Shown here: positions 1 to 7,440 of the stretch, piece after piece | How the letters are laid out: each line of letters starts with the position of its first letter | How positions within the stretch are numbered: the stretch's first letter is position 1 | The notes under the pieces: model-generated | Database searches by the model: none | What the model was told of the DNA's origin: nothing | Seen by the model: the letters and a program-made list of their open reading frames with translations, nothing else | Made by a program: the position numbers and the translations under genes | NCBI GenBank assembly: GCA_937907055.1 | Contig: CALCTW010000085.1 | Coordinates: 1-25,183 of the forward strand | Direction: 5' to 3' | From: an uncultured Clostridia bacterium | Lineage (GTDB): Bacteria; Bacillota; Clostridia; Christensenellales; Aristaeellaceae | Length of the DNA stretch: 25,183 nucleotides

Positions 1-219
1 TTACTCAGAATATTGCCGCCCTGATCGTATTCATAGGTCCACGTGGTACCGGTGGCGCCGCTTGTGGGATCATCCTGATCGTTTACACGGATCAACTGAC
101 CAAGGGGATCATAACTGTAGGAGGTCACCTTGCCATTATGAGTAACGGAGGCGATATTGCCCACATCATCATAGGTGTAGGTAAAGTTCTCCCCGCTCTG
201 TGTAATGCTCTGGATCAGG
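1..219 (-). pseudogene. Orphan fragment of a second Rhs core (partial, runs off left edge)
   Basis: Read on the minus strand, bases 219 to 1 are open and encode YD-repeat sequence such as FTYTYDDVGNIASV and DPLGQLIRVND. The fragment aligns without gaps to 2070-2288 inside the larger Rhs gene, so it is a diverged copy of the same core segment. Similarity stops abruptly at 219. Immediately upstream in frame there is a TAA and no usable start codon, so the fragment is not independently translated. This fits the known arrangement of Rhs loci, where displaced core-plus-tip cassettes lie downstream of the active toxin-immunity pair and can replace its tip by recombination. Any toxin tip of this cassette would lie beyond the window. 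Confidence 0.8.
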
Positions 220-270
220 TTTTAAGCTCTCCTTCTGTAGCTATTCCTTTTAATACTGTTATTTTCCTAC

Positions 271-852
271 CTATATTTTCTGATAATTGACCTCAAATAT
301 CAATTTATTACATATCAATTCAGAATTGTCAGAACAAGCATAAATGTAGTTACCGGAACGATTTTTCGTACATATCATTCTTAGATGAGGCATCACTGTA
401 CTTGTTTGATGCTTAGGAAAAGCATCTTGATCGTCTAACTCATAATGCACCATCAAGCCTCCGGTCTTTGTACTGCATGTAAATTCTATATGATTAATTT
501 GAGGTTTGACCGGAAAGCAAAATTCCGTAAACGGCCCTTTCACTTGACTACCGTCTATATCTCTTACCGTGTATTCGGATTCAAGCTTTCCTTTCATTTG
601 CGGTAATTGAAAACAAACATACATTTGTTTGTCACTTGTGACACTGAGAATATCGAGTGAAAACAAGTAAGAAACATCTTTTTCAAGCTGTATAACATCC
701 TTTGAAAGATAAGGATATCCTAATTCGGGGCAATATGCAGGGGTCATTTGTATCCAAAGCCTATCATTTGGGTCAATACGCTTGGGCGAATTTAATATTT
801 TGTACATTTTTTCTGCATCTGTGAGTGCTTTAATTACTATATTAGTTTCCAT
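271..852 (-). CDS. Probable immunity protein for the Rhs toxin tip
   Basis: This 193-residue protein matches no family I can name. Its start codon lies inside the 3' end of the toxin gene (11-base overlap), the usual translational coupling of a polymorphic toxin and its cognate immunity protein. No signal peptide or membrane segment is visible, so it should be cytosolic, as expected for neutralising a nuclease. The gene is AT-rich like the toxin tip and unlike the GC-rich Rhs core, a sign that tip and immunity gene moved in together. It ends in TAG, with an in-frame TAA four codons further on. The immunity role is inferred from position and size; the reading frame itself is convincing. Confidence 0.7.
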   Translation of the reverse strand: METNIVIKALTDAEKMYKILNSPKRIDPNDRLWIQMTPAYCPELGYPYLSKDVIQLEKDVSYLFSLDILSVTSDKQMYVCFQLPQMKGKLESEYTVRDIDGSQVKGPFTEFCFPVKPQINHIEFTCSTKTGGLMVHYELDDQDAFPKHQTSTVMPHLRMICTKNRSGNYIYACSDNSELICNKLIFEVNYQKI

Positions 853-2803
853 AATGTATCTCCTTATGCTTCGTATAAGTCACAACATTAAATAAAAATA
901 TGTTGTCCCCTTCACGTCCATTAGGGTGGTGCAATTCCATGGAAAACCCATCTGACCCGATAGGTGGCATTCCCTTTATTGTTCTCATATCTGAGTAATA
1001 CATATCAGAATAATTTTTCCAAAATCTATATCGTATTGTTGACCATGACGGTTCTTTTCCGTTTTTTGTATAATTATTTATCATTTCTCCTTTTGTCCAA
1101 CCATTTTGTGGATTATCTGTGATAAATTGACTCGAATCGTACATTAAAAATGAAGATTGCCCATTAATAGAAGAATCTAGATTATACGATGATATAATCC
1201 ACTCTTCTTCATACTCTTGCGCGCTTTTCCAAATATAGTATGTTGAAGAAATGTCGAGGTATCCAATACCAGAAGACATTCCTGTTTCAAAACATGCATA
1301 TCCTAACCCTGAGCCATTTGGCCCATCGTCGTCTCTGCCAGTTGGATCACTTCTCATAGAAGCCGAATTGTGACAATAAACATAAATATTAGGTAAGAGA
1401 CCCGACGTATTAAGTTGAAAATCAGAACATTGAAATCTTCCCTGACTCGAAGCATAATACCTACTCCTCAAATAGTACAGTTCCGTCTCCTCATCGTAGA
1501 CGTATCCTCTGTACCGGAAAGGATTCAGCGCCCCCAGCGTACCCGCCATCGTGCCTGTTGTGCTCAGCGGCTTGCCCCATGCATCGTAAGTGTACTTAAC
1601 CACCTCCGTGCCGGTGCTGTTAACAATGCCCACAATATCGCCCTGCAGGTTCTTCACGTAGGCGTATCGGGTTGTGGTCGTGCCGTTGTTCCATTCCACG
1701 ATCGCCGGGCTGTTTGCCGCGTCATAGAAGAAGTGCAGCTCATCATTGCCCTTTGTGAGGTGTACAATGTTCTTGCCGTGCAGGATATACTTCGTTACCA
1801 CACCGTTGACGGTCTTTTGCACACGCAGACCTTCGGCGTTGTAATCAAAGGTTGCGGTCGTGCCGCTCTTGCTCATGCACGCCAGTTGCCTGCCGTTTTG
1901 CCATGTGTAATTCCAAGTACCATCGCTCAGGGGATTGCCGATCTCATCATAGGTGATGGCGGTTCCGTTGTAGGCGGTCAGCTTATCCTTCCAGTTGCTG
2001 TCGGTGTAGCTGTAGGTATCGGTCTCCAGCGCGGTGCCAACCGTTCCGGTGGTATAGGCATAGCGCTTCTTGCTCAGGATATTGCCGCCCTGGTCATATG
2101 TGTATACCCATGTGGTGCCGTTCGTGCCGCTGGTGGTATCGTTTTTGTCATTCACCCGTATCAGCTGCCCAAGGGCGTCATACACATAAGCGGTTTTCTT
2201 GCCGTTTTGTGTCACGGAGGCAATATTGCCCACATTATCATAGGTGTAGGTGAAGTTCTCCCCGCTCTGCGTAATGCTCTGGATCAGGCCGGTGGTTTTT
2301 GCGCTGCTCGTTCCCTGTACAAAGGCGAAGGTGGTGTTATAGGCATGTCCTTCCACCTTCACGCTCTTCGCGCTCACCCGGCCCAGCTTGTCATAGGTAA
2401 GGGTGCTCTGGTTATTGGCGCTGCCATAGTTCAGCGCGGTGGGGCGATTCTCGGCATCATAGCCGAAGGTGGTTTTGTATTCGGCGCGGCTGCCGCCCAC
2501 CCGCTCGGTAAACTCACTCAGGTTTCCGTACAGGCTGTCATACGCCGCTTCACCCGTGTAAAGGTGCTGCCCGTTCTCGTGGGTCTTGATGCGGCAGGGC
2601 CGGTCACTCAGATCATATTCCGTTTCGGTGATCCGGTTCAGGGTGGTATCCTTCATCCACGCGGCATTGCCTTTCGCGTTATAGCGGAAGGTATAGCGCG
2701 GCTCGGTCTCCTCTCCGTACAGGATCCCTGTCACCCGGTTGAACGCGTCATCTTCATTGCGCACGGTGAAGCCGTTTCCATAGGTCACGCTGCGGATCTT
2801 CAT
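842..2803 (-). CDS. Rhs/YD-repeat toxin, C-terminal portion with HNH-like nuclease tip
   Basis: The 653 residues consist of YD repeats (for example YTYDNVGNIASV, YDALGQLIRVND) up to the conserved end-of-core motif ELYYLRSRYYASSQGRF near residues 442-456. A variable tip follows after DPTGR. The tip ends in MELHHPNGREGDN followed by HKEIHYGN, a His-rich pattern typical of HNH/endonuclease VII-like toxin tips, so DNA or RNA cleavage is the likely activity. Codon and base composition change from GC-rich core to AT-rich tip near 1460-1400, marking the recombination junction. The ATG at 2803 is only where this frame opens: Rhs-coding sequence continues upstream in another frame (see 2804-2986). There is no signal peptide, PAAR or other secretion domain, so it may be a silent cassette or a truncated gene. 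Confidence 0.75.
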   Translation of the reverse strand: MKIRSVTYGNGFTVRNEDDAFNRVTGILYGEETEPRYTFRYNAKGNAAWMKDTTLNRITETEYDLSDRPCRIKTHENGQHLYTGEAAYDSLYGNLSEFTERVGGSRAEYKTTFGYDAENRPTALNYGSANNQSTLTYDKLGRVSAKSVKVEGHAYNTTFAFVQGTSSAKTTGLIQSITQSGENFTYTYDNVGNIASVTQNGKKTAYVYDALGQLIRVNDKNDTTSGTNGTTWVYTYDQGGNILSKKRYAYTTGTVGTALETDTYSYTDSNWKDKLTAYNGTAITYDEIGNPLSDGTWNYTWQNGRQLACMSKSGTTATFDYNAEGLRVQKTVNGVVTKYILHGKNIVHLTKGNDELHFFYDAANSPAIVEWNNGTTTTRYAYVKNLQGDIVGIVNSTGTEVVKYTYDAWGKPLSTTGTMAGTLGALNPFRYRGYVYDEETELYYLRSRYYASSQGRFQCSDFQLNTSGLLPNIYVYCHNSASMRSDPTGRDDDGPNGSGLGYACFETGMSSGIGYLDISSTYYIWKSAQEYEEEWIISSYNLDSSINGQSSFLMYDSSQFITDNPQNGWTKGEMINNYTKNGKEPSWSTIRYRFWKNYSDMYYSDMRTIKGMPPIGSDGFSMELHHPNGREGDNIFLFNVVTYTKHKEIHYGN

Positions 2804-2986
2804 CCGTGTTATGTCGCACCTCTGTCAGCCTGTCATTCACATCATAAGTATAATAGTTTTTGTATTCTTTTACAACATTTTCATTTGTAACACTTGTGCT
2901 GACTTCGGTCACTCTGCACGGTATTTGTTCCCTCCGTGGTGATAGGTATTGTATATCTCATTTTGCAGATTCATATCCCGATTCAT
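2804..2986 (-). pseudogene. Frameshifted 5' end of the Rhs gene
   Basis: A start codon at 2986 sits six bases behind a strong GGAGGAG site (2993-2999) and opens a frame beginning MNRDMNLQNEIYNTYHHGG. It stops at a TGA near 2912. From there the Rhs signal continues one frame over (VTEVSTSVTNENVV, YYTYDVNDRLTEV) to about 2800, then returns to the original frame at IRSVTYGNGF. Restoring one G near 2912 and removing one A near 2799 gives one continuous Rhs reading frame from 2986 to 842, about 714 residues. The two lesions compensate each other, but stops lie between them. Either the gene is decaying or the assembly carries two one-base errors. The reconstructed start suggests an Rhs gene already lacking the N-terminal export region. 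Confidence 0.6.
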
Positions 2987-3211
2987 CCTTTTCTCCTCCG
3001 TTATCTTCATGTACTTTTTGCTGTTTCAACTCTCTTACCACTAAACCCGCTATATCGTAACACAGATCGTTATGATCTCCTGATTTTTGCACGAATTACA
3101 CTCTATTTGCACGAAATACAGATGAATTTCATCTCAAGCGATGTTATTTGTACCTCAACGGTCATGACATTTCATCTTATGAGTCCTATCATCTTGTCGA
3201 GGTGGTTTTGC
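2987..3211. promoter_or_regulatory. Divergent intergenic region with tandem direct repeats
   Basis: Between the Rhs start and the XRE pseudogene lie two near-identical 15-base repeats, TTTGCACGAATTACA (3086-3100) and TTTGCACGAAATACA (3106-3120). They differ at one base and have a 20-base period, about two helical turns. Same-face direct repeats of this spacing are typical of binding sites for dimeric regulators, including LytTR-type response regulators, which bind pairs of direct repeats. The nearby response regulator and the XRE protein are both candidate binders. No convincing promoter boxes were identified on either strand. Confidence 0.45.
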
Positions 3212-3519
3212 ATGATTGGCGACAGACTACGCAATCTACATTTACAATGGGAATTATCACAAACAGATCTTTCTCGAATTTAAATGTCCATCCAAAAGCA
3301 ATCAAAAATTGGGAAGGCGATATCGTTGATCCAAACATCGATAATATCCGCAGATTGGCCGATTATTTTCATGTGACTGTCGATTATTTAACTGGTCGTG
3401 AAGACAATAATAGTGTATGATTGGGTATGCTTAATGCTGATGACAAAAGAAAATTAGTAGCCATGATTCAGGCCTATATAAACACCTGTACAAGAGATGA
3501 GCATTTGGGGATCGATTAA
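3212..3519 (+). pseudogene. XRE-family helix-turn-helix regulator, broken
   Basis: The start at 3212 follows GAGGTGG at a good distance. The frame reads MIGDRLRNLHLQWELSQTDL, the first helices of an XRE domain, and stops at TAA 3281-3283. One frame over it continues at once as LNVHPKAIKNWEGD, IDNIRRLADYFHVTVDYLTGR, the rest of the domain. Restoring one T in the TTT run near 3281 joins the halves. A second lesion, TGA at 3418-3420, lies before a further in-frame stretch (LGMLNADDKRKLVAMIQAYI) that ends at TAA 3517. With both repaired the product would be about 102 residues, a normal size for a small XRE repressor. It probably controlled the adjacent agr or rhs genes; this is inference from position. 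Confidence 0.75.
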
Positions 3520-3717
3520 CTTTTTATCACAACAACGCATTGTAATACTCAAACTCAAATAAGCCAGGTTAATGCAAACAAACAGAGAAACGTAATAAAC
3601 AGTAATCATTCGTGTCAAGCTAGGAGATAACTTCTCAAATACAAGCATATTCATATGCTCTTAAGTACCTCTTCACAAATGCATATATGCGCAAAAAACA
3701 GAATAACGCGTATAAAT

Positions 3718-3760
3718 TGCATGGATTGTGTACCTCACGAGATATAGTCCATGCATTTTT
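3718..3760 (+). terminator. Possible Rho-independent terminator after the XRE pseudogene
   Basis: TGCATGGA (3718-3725) pairs perfectly with TCCATGCA (3748-3755), followed by five T residues. The stem is only 8 bp and the loop about 22 bases, so the call is moderate. Confidence 0.45.
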
Positions 3761-3778
3761 CTATTTAGCCGTATTTAT

Positions 3779-3803
3779 TTTACACAAAATGATGTGTTAT
3801 AAT
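3779..3803 (+). promoter_or_regulatory. Extended -10 promoter for the agr-like cluster
   Basis: TGTTATAAT (3795-3803) is a perfect extended -10 (TGnTATAAT) about 100 bases before the response-regulator start. The nearest -35-like hexamer, TTTACA at 3779-3784, is only 13 bases away, which is short; an extended -10 can act without a good -35. Confidence 0.5.
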
Positions 3804-3911
3804 AATTTATGGGGGCACAAGTACATTTGTTAACCAAGTAGCAAAAATATCCGTGTAACTCTCAACTCAGATGTGGTTCCCCCAGCAAAACCATAAACAA
3901 TGAGGGATATC

Positions 3912-4637
3912 ATGAATATCATTATCTGTGATGACGAAGATGTCTACCTTCAAACAATCAGTGATAAGGTGGAGAATTGGGCTCAGCGTTTTGGCAGGAC
4001 ATCTGCGGTCCGATTCCGACTATTTCATTCTTCGGAAGAATTACTTGAGGCATGGGAAAACGGAATGAAAGCTGATTTGATTTTCATGGATATTCAGATT
4101 CCAGGAGAGATGAATGGCCTTGCTTTGACAAAGTATATCCATGAAACAGATTACTATCTTCCCATTGCCCTTGTCACAAATTATGGCGAATTTGTCTATG
4201 ATGGATATAAGGTGAATGCCCTGCGATATCTTCGTAAGCCCGTGTAGCAGGACGAAATCGATGAATGTATGAACATTGTTTGGGGACAACTGCAAGCGCA
4301 AGATTGTCCATGCATCGTGTTCGATAATACTGCCCAAATTGTTCGCCTTCCTGCACGGAGTATTATATATTTGGAGTCATTCGGACATCAGGTCTTTGTT
4401 CATATGGCCGATCAAGAAAAACATCTTGCTCTCACACAAAAGTTCAGTGTAGTGCTGAAACAGCTTCCAAAACCATTGTTTGTACAATGCCACAGAAGTT
4501 ATATTGTGAACTTGATGTATGTTCGCCGCTTTGCTTCATCTACGATCAAACTGACAAACGGGTTAGAAATTACTCTGGGACGGAAATGGAAAACTGAATT
4601 CATTGATGCATTCCGACAGTATTATCTGGAAGGGTGA
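3912..4637 (+). pseudogene. AgrA-like LytTR response regulator, split by in-frame TAG
   Basis: The start at 3912 is preferred over 3900 because GAGGG at 3902-3906 lies five bases before it. Residues 1-111 form a receiver domain: acidic pair in ICDDED (5-10), phosphoacceptor D60 in LIFMDIQIPG, conserved K109 in RKP. Codon 112 is TAG (4245-4247). The frame then continues without shift into QDEIDECM and a LytTR DNA-binding domain (VRLPARSIIYLES, VQCHRSYIVNL, ITLGRKWKTEF) to TGA at 4635. With TAG read as an amino acid the protein is 241 residues, the normal AgrA/LytTR size. As read, only the receiver is made; the downstream part has ATG at 4269 but no clear ribosome binding site. The gene is tightly linked to the kinase that follows. 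Confidence 0.85.
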
Positions 4638-4642
4638 CCAAC

Positions 4643-5941
4643 ATGCTTGTACAAATATTCGAGCTAACGGTAAACTTCTGGCAAGGCTTTTTGATGATAT
4701 GGTTTATTCAACAGGTTTTGCATCAGAAAAAAGCATATCGCCTACTGACAACCATGTCAATCTTACTGATAGGCTCGTTATTATCCATTGATCAGTTACT
4801 CTTACCTGCGATCCCCGATTATGCGTTTTTTCTGATTCCTCTCGTATATGCCATCCTTACCACAGAGGATAAATGGTTCTATGCAGTCTTATGGGCAACT
4901 ATTGAGACGGTTACATTCATCGGAACAATCCTTCTGGTCGGCAATTCTGTCGCATGGCTATCCGGAACAGGCTGGCAAGAGATGCTGGAAGCTGCGGAAC
5001 CGCATGTTATCTATATAGTTTCCGCGAATGTCGCGCTAACATTTTCAGCCGGATTAGTTGCATGGCTTGGAAGAAAACAAGCCCTGATCTCAGCAAGAGC
5101 TTCCGTAATATTTGTTGTGCTGTTGATACTGGCATTTGTGGTAAATGAATGTCTATATCAGGTTCAGATACATGCCAATTCGTCGACTCCTCTTGTTATT
5201 GCAGCTATCGCCTCGTTCACGAGCGTTGTGTTAATGGTGGTAATGTATGAACTGATGAACAAGGAGGCTGAAAACAAGCGACAAACCGAAATTGCCCTGC
5301 AAACAGCGCTTTTAGTACAGCAGCATCAAGAAGAACTACGTAGCATGTATGCAACCATGTTATCCTCACAGCATGATCTCAGGCACAGGATCGTTGCTGT
5401 GGAGAGTTTACTTACATTGTCTAATGATTATGAGCAGAAGTAGAAGGCTCTTACAATGTTAAGAGAATCCCCATTCCTACCGGAATACATCACAGGTAAT
5501 ATGGCAGTTGATGCAATTCTCAAGGCAAAAAGTGCATTAATGGATCGAGCAGGAATCGAATTCAAATATTCGTTATATCCACTAAAATCAATGCCTGTTC
5601 CGGAGAATGATTTCTGTGTTATGCTCAGCAACCTTATTGACAACGCTATTGAAGGTGTCATGAGACTTCCTGTAGGAGCATCCTCCCGCGCTGTACAACT
5701 TACCATGACAAGTACACGAGATATGTTTTCCATCCTATGCATCAACGACTACAACCCAACGACGATCAAGCAGCGTGGAGAACGATTCATTTCATCAAAA
5801 AGAAATCCTCAAATACATGGCTTTGGTACGATAAATATGCGCGCAACTGTCGAGAAATACGGAGGATATATTCATTTTGATACAACCGCAACCAAATTCA
5901 AGGTAACTCTTATCATTCCGGATGGTGAGAACCATGCTTAA
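4643..5941 (+). pseudogene. AgrC-like sensor histidine kinase, split by in-frame TAG
   Basis: ATG 4643 lies eight bases after GGAAGGG (4628-4634), which is inside the preceding gene. About six hydrophobic segments fill residues 10-205, followed by a helical linker. The phosphorylation region SSQHDLRHRI (H244, H248) matches the HDxxH type of peptide-sensing AgrC kinases. Codon 267 is TAG (5441-5443), after which the same frame continues with the ATPase domain: N-box SNLIDNAIE (329-337) and G-box HGFGTIN (392-398), ending TAA 5939-5941. Full reading gives 432 codons, a normal AgrC length. As read, the product stops between the His box and the ATP-binding domain and could not autophosphorylate. 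An ATG at 5456 has no good ribosome binding site. The partner is the preceding response regulator; the ligand would be an AgrD-type peptide. Confidence 0.85.
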
Positions 5942-6179
5942 CAAACTGGCACTTAGTGCTGTTCGCTACTTATTCCAAAGTGCATCGCCAGAAGAACAAG
6001 AACAGGCTCTGTACGGTTGTGAGATATTGCTTTACACCGTTTTCAGCACTTTAGGGTTACTCATTACCGGACTACTGTTTTCAAGGTTCCTGGAAACAGT
6101 GTGTATTGTCAGCATCTTTTATGTGATGCAAAGTACAGGCGGTGGCTATCACGCACATACGCATAGCGGCTGTTTATAA
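5934..6179 (+). pseudogene. agrB: AgrB-like peptide-processing membrane protease, frameshifted and truncated
   Basis: The start at 5934 overlaps the kinase stop by 8 bases. The 81 residues contain two hydrophobic segments and GGGYHAHTHSGC, with H73 and C80 seven residues apart, the spacing of the AgrB catalytic His-Cys pair. AgrB processes and exports the autoinducing peptide at the membrane. The frame stops at TAA 6177 directly after the catalytic Cys. Restoring one T in the TTT run at 6174-6176 continues as FITMLTGLLVGYYKIDF before another stop near 6247, far short of the roughly 200 residues usual for AgrB. The gene is therefore frameshifted and lacks most of its later membrane segments. 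The family assignment is firm; function is lost unless recoded. Confidence 0.8.
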
Positions 6180-6247
6180 CAATGCTGACTGGTTTACTAG
6201 TGGGTTATTACAAGATTGATTTCTGCACGACTGGCAACAAACTTTGA

Positions 6248-6440
6248 AAGGGGGCTGTACTATGGTAAATATCGCACCATATGTCATAGGACCCCAATCA
6301 CCATCAACACTGATACGAAAAACACATGGTATACGCAGGTTTCCGTTTATCATAAGTATAACAGTTCCTGAACATATTTACAATATTTACAATTGTAAAC
6401 ACTTGCGCCGACTCCGGCAGCGTTGCAGAGAACGTTCTTT
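6248..6440. other. Degraded stretch after agrB: short ORF start and Rhs remnant
   Basis: On the plus strand AAAGGGGG (6247-6254) precedes ATG 6262, opening MVNIAPYVIGPQSPSTLIRK. It could be the remains of the AgrB C-terminus or a chance frame; it lacks the amphipathic-Cys/Ser-acidic layout of an AgrD peptide. Bases 6349-6440 align with 2841-2934 of the Rhs gene with a few small gaps. Read on the minus strand they give FRNCYTYDK against YKNYYTYDV in the Rhs gene. This is a degraded Rhs repeat lying just after the stop of the AraC gene. Confidence 0.5.
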
Positions 6441-6458
6441 GATCATCAAAACAGGGGA

Positions 6459-7325
6459 TCACTGCGTGCTCTCATTTTCCTTCCCGCGCATGAAGCCGGC
6501 CCGGTACACGCTGGGCGAAATGCCGATCATGGTCTTGAAGGCCTTGAAAAAGTTGGCGTACCCTGAATAGCCCATCCGTTCCTGCACCTCATTCACCGTC
6601 ATGCCGCTGCGCAGCAGCTCCTGCGCACGGGTAATGCGCTGAATGGCGATGAAATGTCCCAGCGTCGTATGCGTGTACCGAGCAAAAAGGCGGGACAGGT
6701 AATCCTTGTTCAGGTAAAAGCGCGCCGCGATCTCCGGCACGGTGATGCCCTCCTCCAGATGCGCGTTGATATAGGCAATGATCGCGTTGACCGTCTTTTG
6801 CGCCTCCGTCTCCTCGCCGCGCGGCTCCGTTCCGGTACCGGCGGTACGGATCACGCGGTCCATTACCGACAGCACCTCATACAGCCGCGCCATCCGGGCA
6901 AAGGCGTTCTCCTCCCGGTCGTTCAGGCAGCGATCCATCACCTTTGTCAGCTCGCCCAGCGCGTTTTCCTCCACCAGCAGCACCTCCGGCTGATCCGCAC
7001 GGCGCAGATGCTACGCAAACGCCCCGTCATCCCCCGGGATCGCGGACAGCCAGGACGGCTCCAGGCTGAGCACATACCGCTCATACACCTCGCCCTTGCG
7101 ATGAAAAAGCTGATGCACGCAAAACGGCGGAATGATGATGAGCGTGCCCCGGCGCACACTGCGCACCGCGTCGTTCAGCAGCATATCCGGCAGATCGGTC
7201 AGGGTGAGGTATAATTCCGCCGCGTTATGCGTGTGCGCGCCCACCGGATACTCCGGCGCGTTCTTGCGGTAAAACAGGTCATACGGCCCGTTGGCCGGAA
7301 AATAAAGCACTTTTTCTGTTGCCAT
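6459..7325 (-). pseudogene. AraC-family transcriptional regulator, split by in-frame TAG
   Basis: ATG 7325 follows GTGAGGTG at a normal distance. Residues 1-104 form a cupin-like sugar-sensing domain (PVGAHTHNAAELYLTL, IIPPFCVHQLFHR). Codon 105 is TAG (7013-7011). The same frame continues HLRRADQPEVLLVEENA into a linker and a two-helix-turn-helix AraC domain (ITVPEIAARFYLNKDYLSRLF, MGYSGYANFFKAFKTMIGISP) to TGA at 6459. Read through, it is 288 residues, typical for the family. If TAG stops, a downstream GTG at 6983 could start a 174-residue DNA-binding fragment, but no clear ribosome binding site is seen. It diverges from the oxidoreductase-isomerase operon at 7441 and is its likely regulator. 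Apart from the TAG the gene shows no decay. Confidence 0.85.
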
Positions 7326-7351
7326 GAGGCACCTCACTGATTGGTCGTTTT

Positions 7352-7434
7352 TTTACATATTTCAAGTATTATATGTATATATTAAACCTTTTTCCGCTGA
7401 TTTACAATAGCCGTGACTACAAGCTGTAAAGAGG
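7352..7434 (+). promoter_or_regulatory. Control region of the oxidoreductase-isomerase operon, with inverted repeat
   Basis: TTTACA at 7352-7357 and TATATA at 7376-7381 (18-base spacer) are a plausible promoter. Downstream, TTTACA (7401-7406) and TGTAAA (7425-7430) form a perfect 6-base inverted repeat with an 18-base centre. The right arm touches the AAAGAGG ribosome binding site (7428-7434), so a protein bound there could block initiation or elongation. The AraC-type regulator encoded divergently is the obvious candidate. On the minus strand TATAAT at 7373-7368 could serve that regulator. Confidence 0.4.
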
Positions 7435-7440
7435 TTTTTT

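Larger units (their letters stand above)
3520..3911. other. AT-rich intergenic region, no gene seen
   Basis: The stretch between the XRE pseudogene and the response regulator holds a possible terminator (3718-3760) and a promoter-like extended -10 box (3795-3803), both listed separately. A 66-codon open frame on the minus strand (3454-3654) has no ribosome binding site and no recognisable protein signal. Nothing else is supported here. Confidence 0.6.

Noticed and set aside
1415..2890. 491-codon open frame on the plus strand
   Set aside because: It is antisense to the Rhs core; the YD repeats on the minus strand explain the region.
3086..3120. Two repeats as a CRISPR array
   Set aside because: Only two short units five bases apart are present, with no spacers and no cas genes.
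3454..3654. 66-codon open frame on the minus strand
   Set aside because: There is no ribosome binding site and no protein features, and it overlaps the end of the XRE pseudogene.
4245..5443. TAG codons as pyrrolysine sites
   Set aside because: The affected proteins are not methylamine methyltransferases, and no pyl genes or pyrrolysine tRNA are in the window. Plain suppression or decay is more likely.
6262..6340. Possible AgrD-type autoinducer precursor after agrB
   Set aside because: A good ribosome site precedes the ATG, but the peptide lacks an amphipathic N-terminus, a Cys/Ser ring region and an acidic C-terminal tail. It is better read as AgrB debris or chance.
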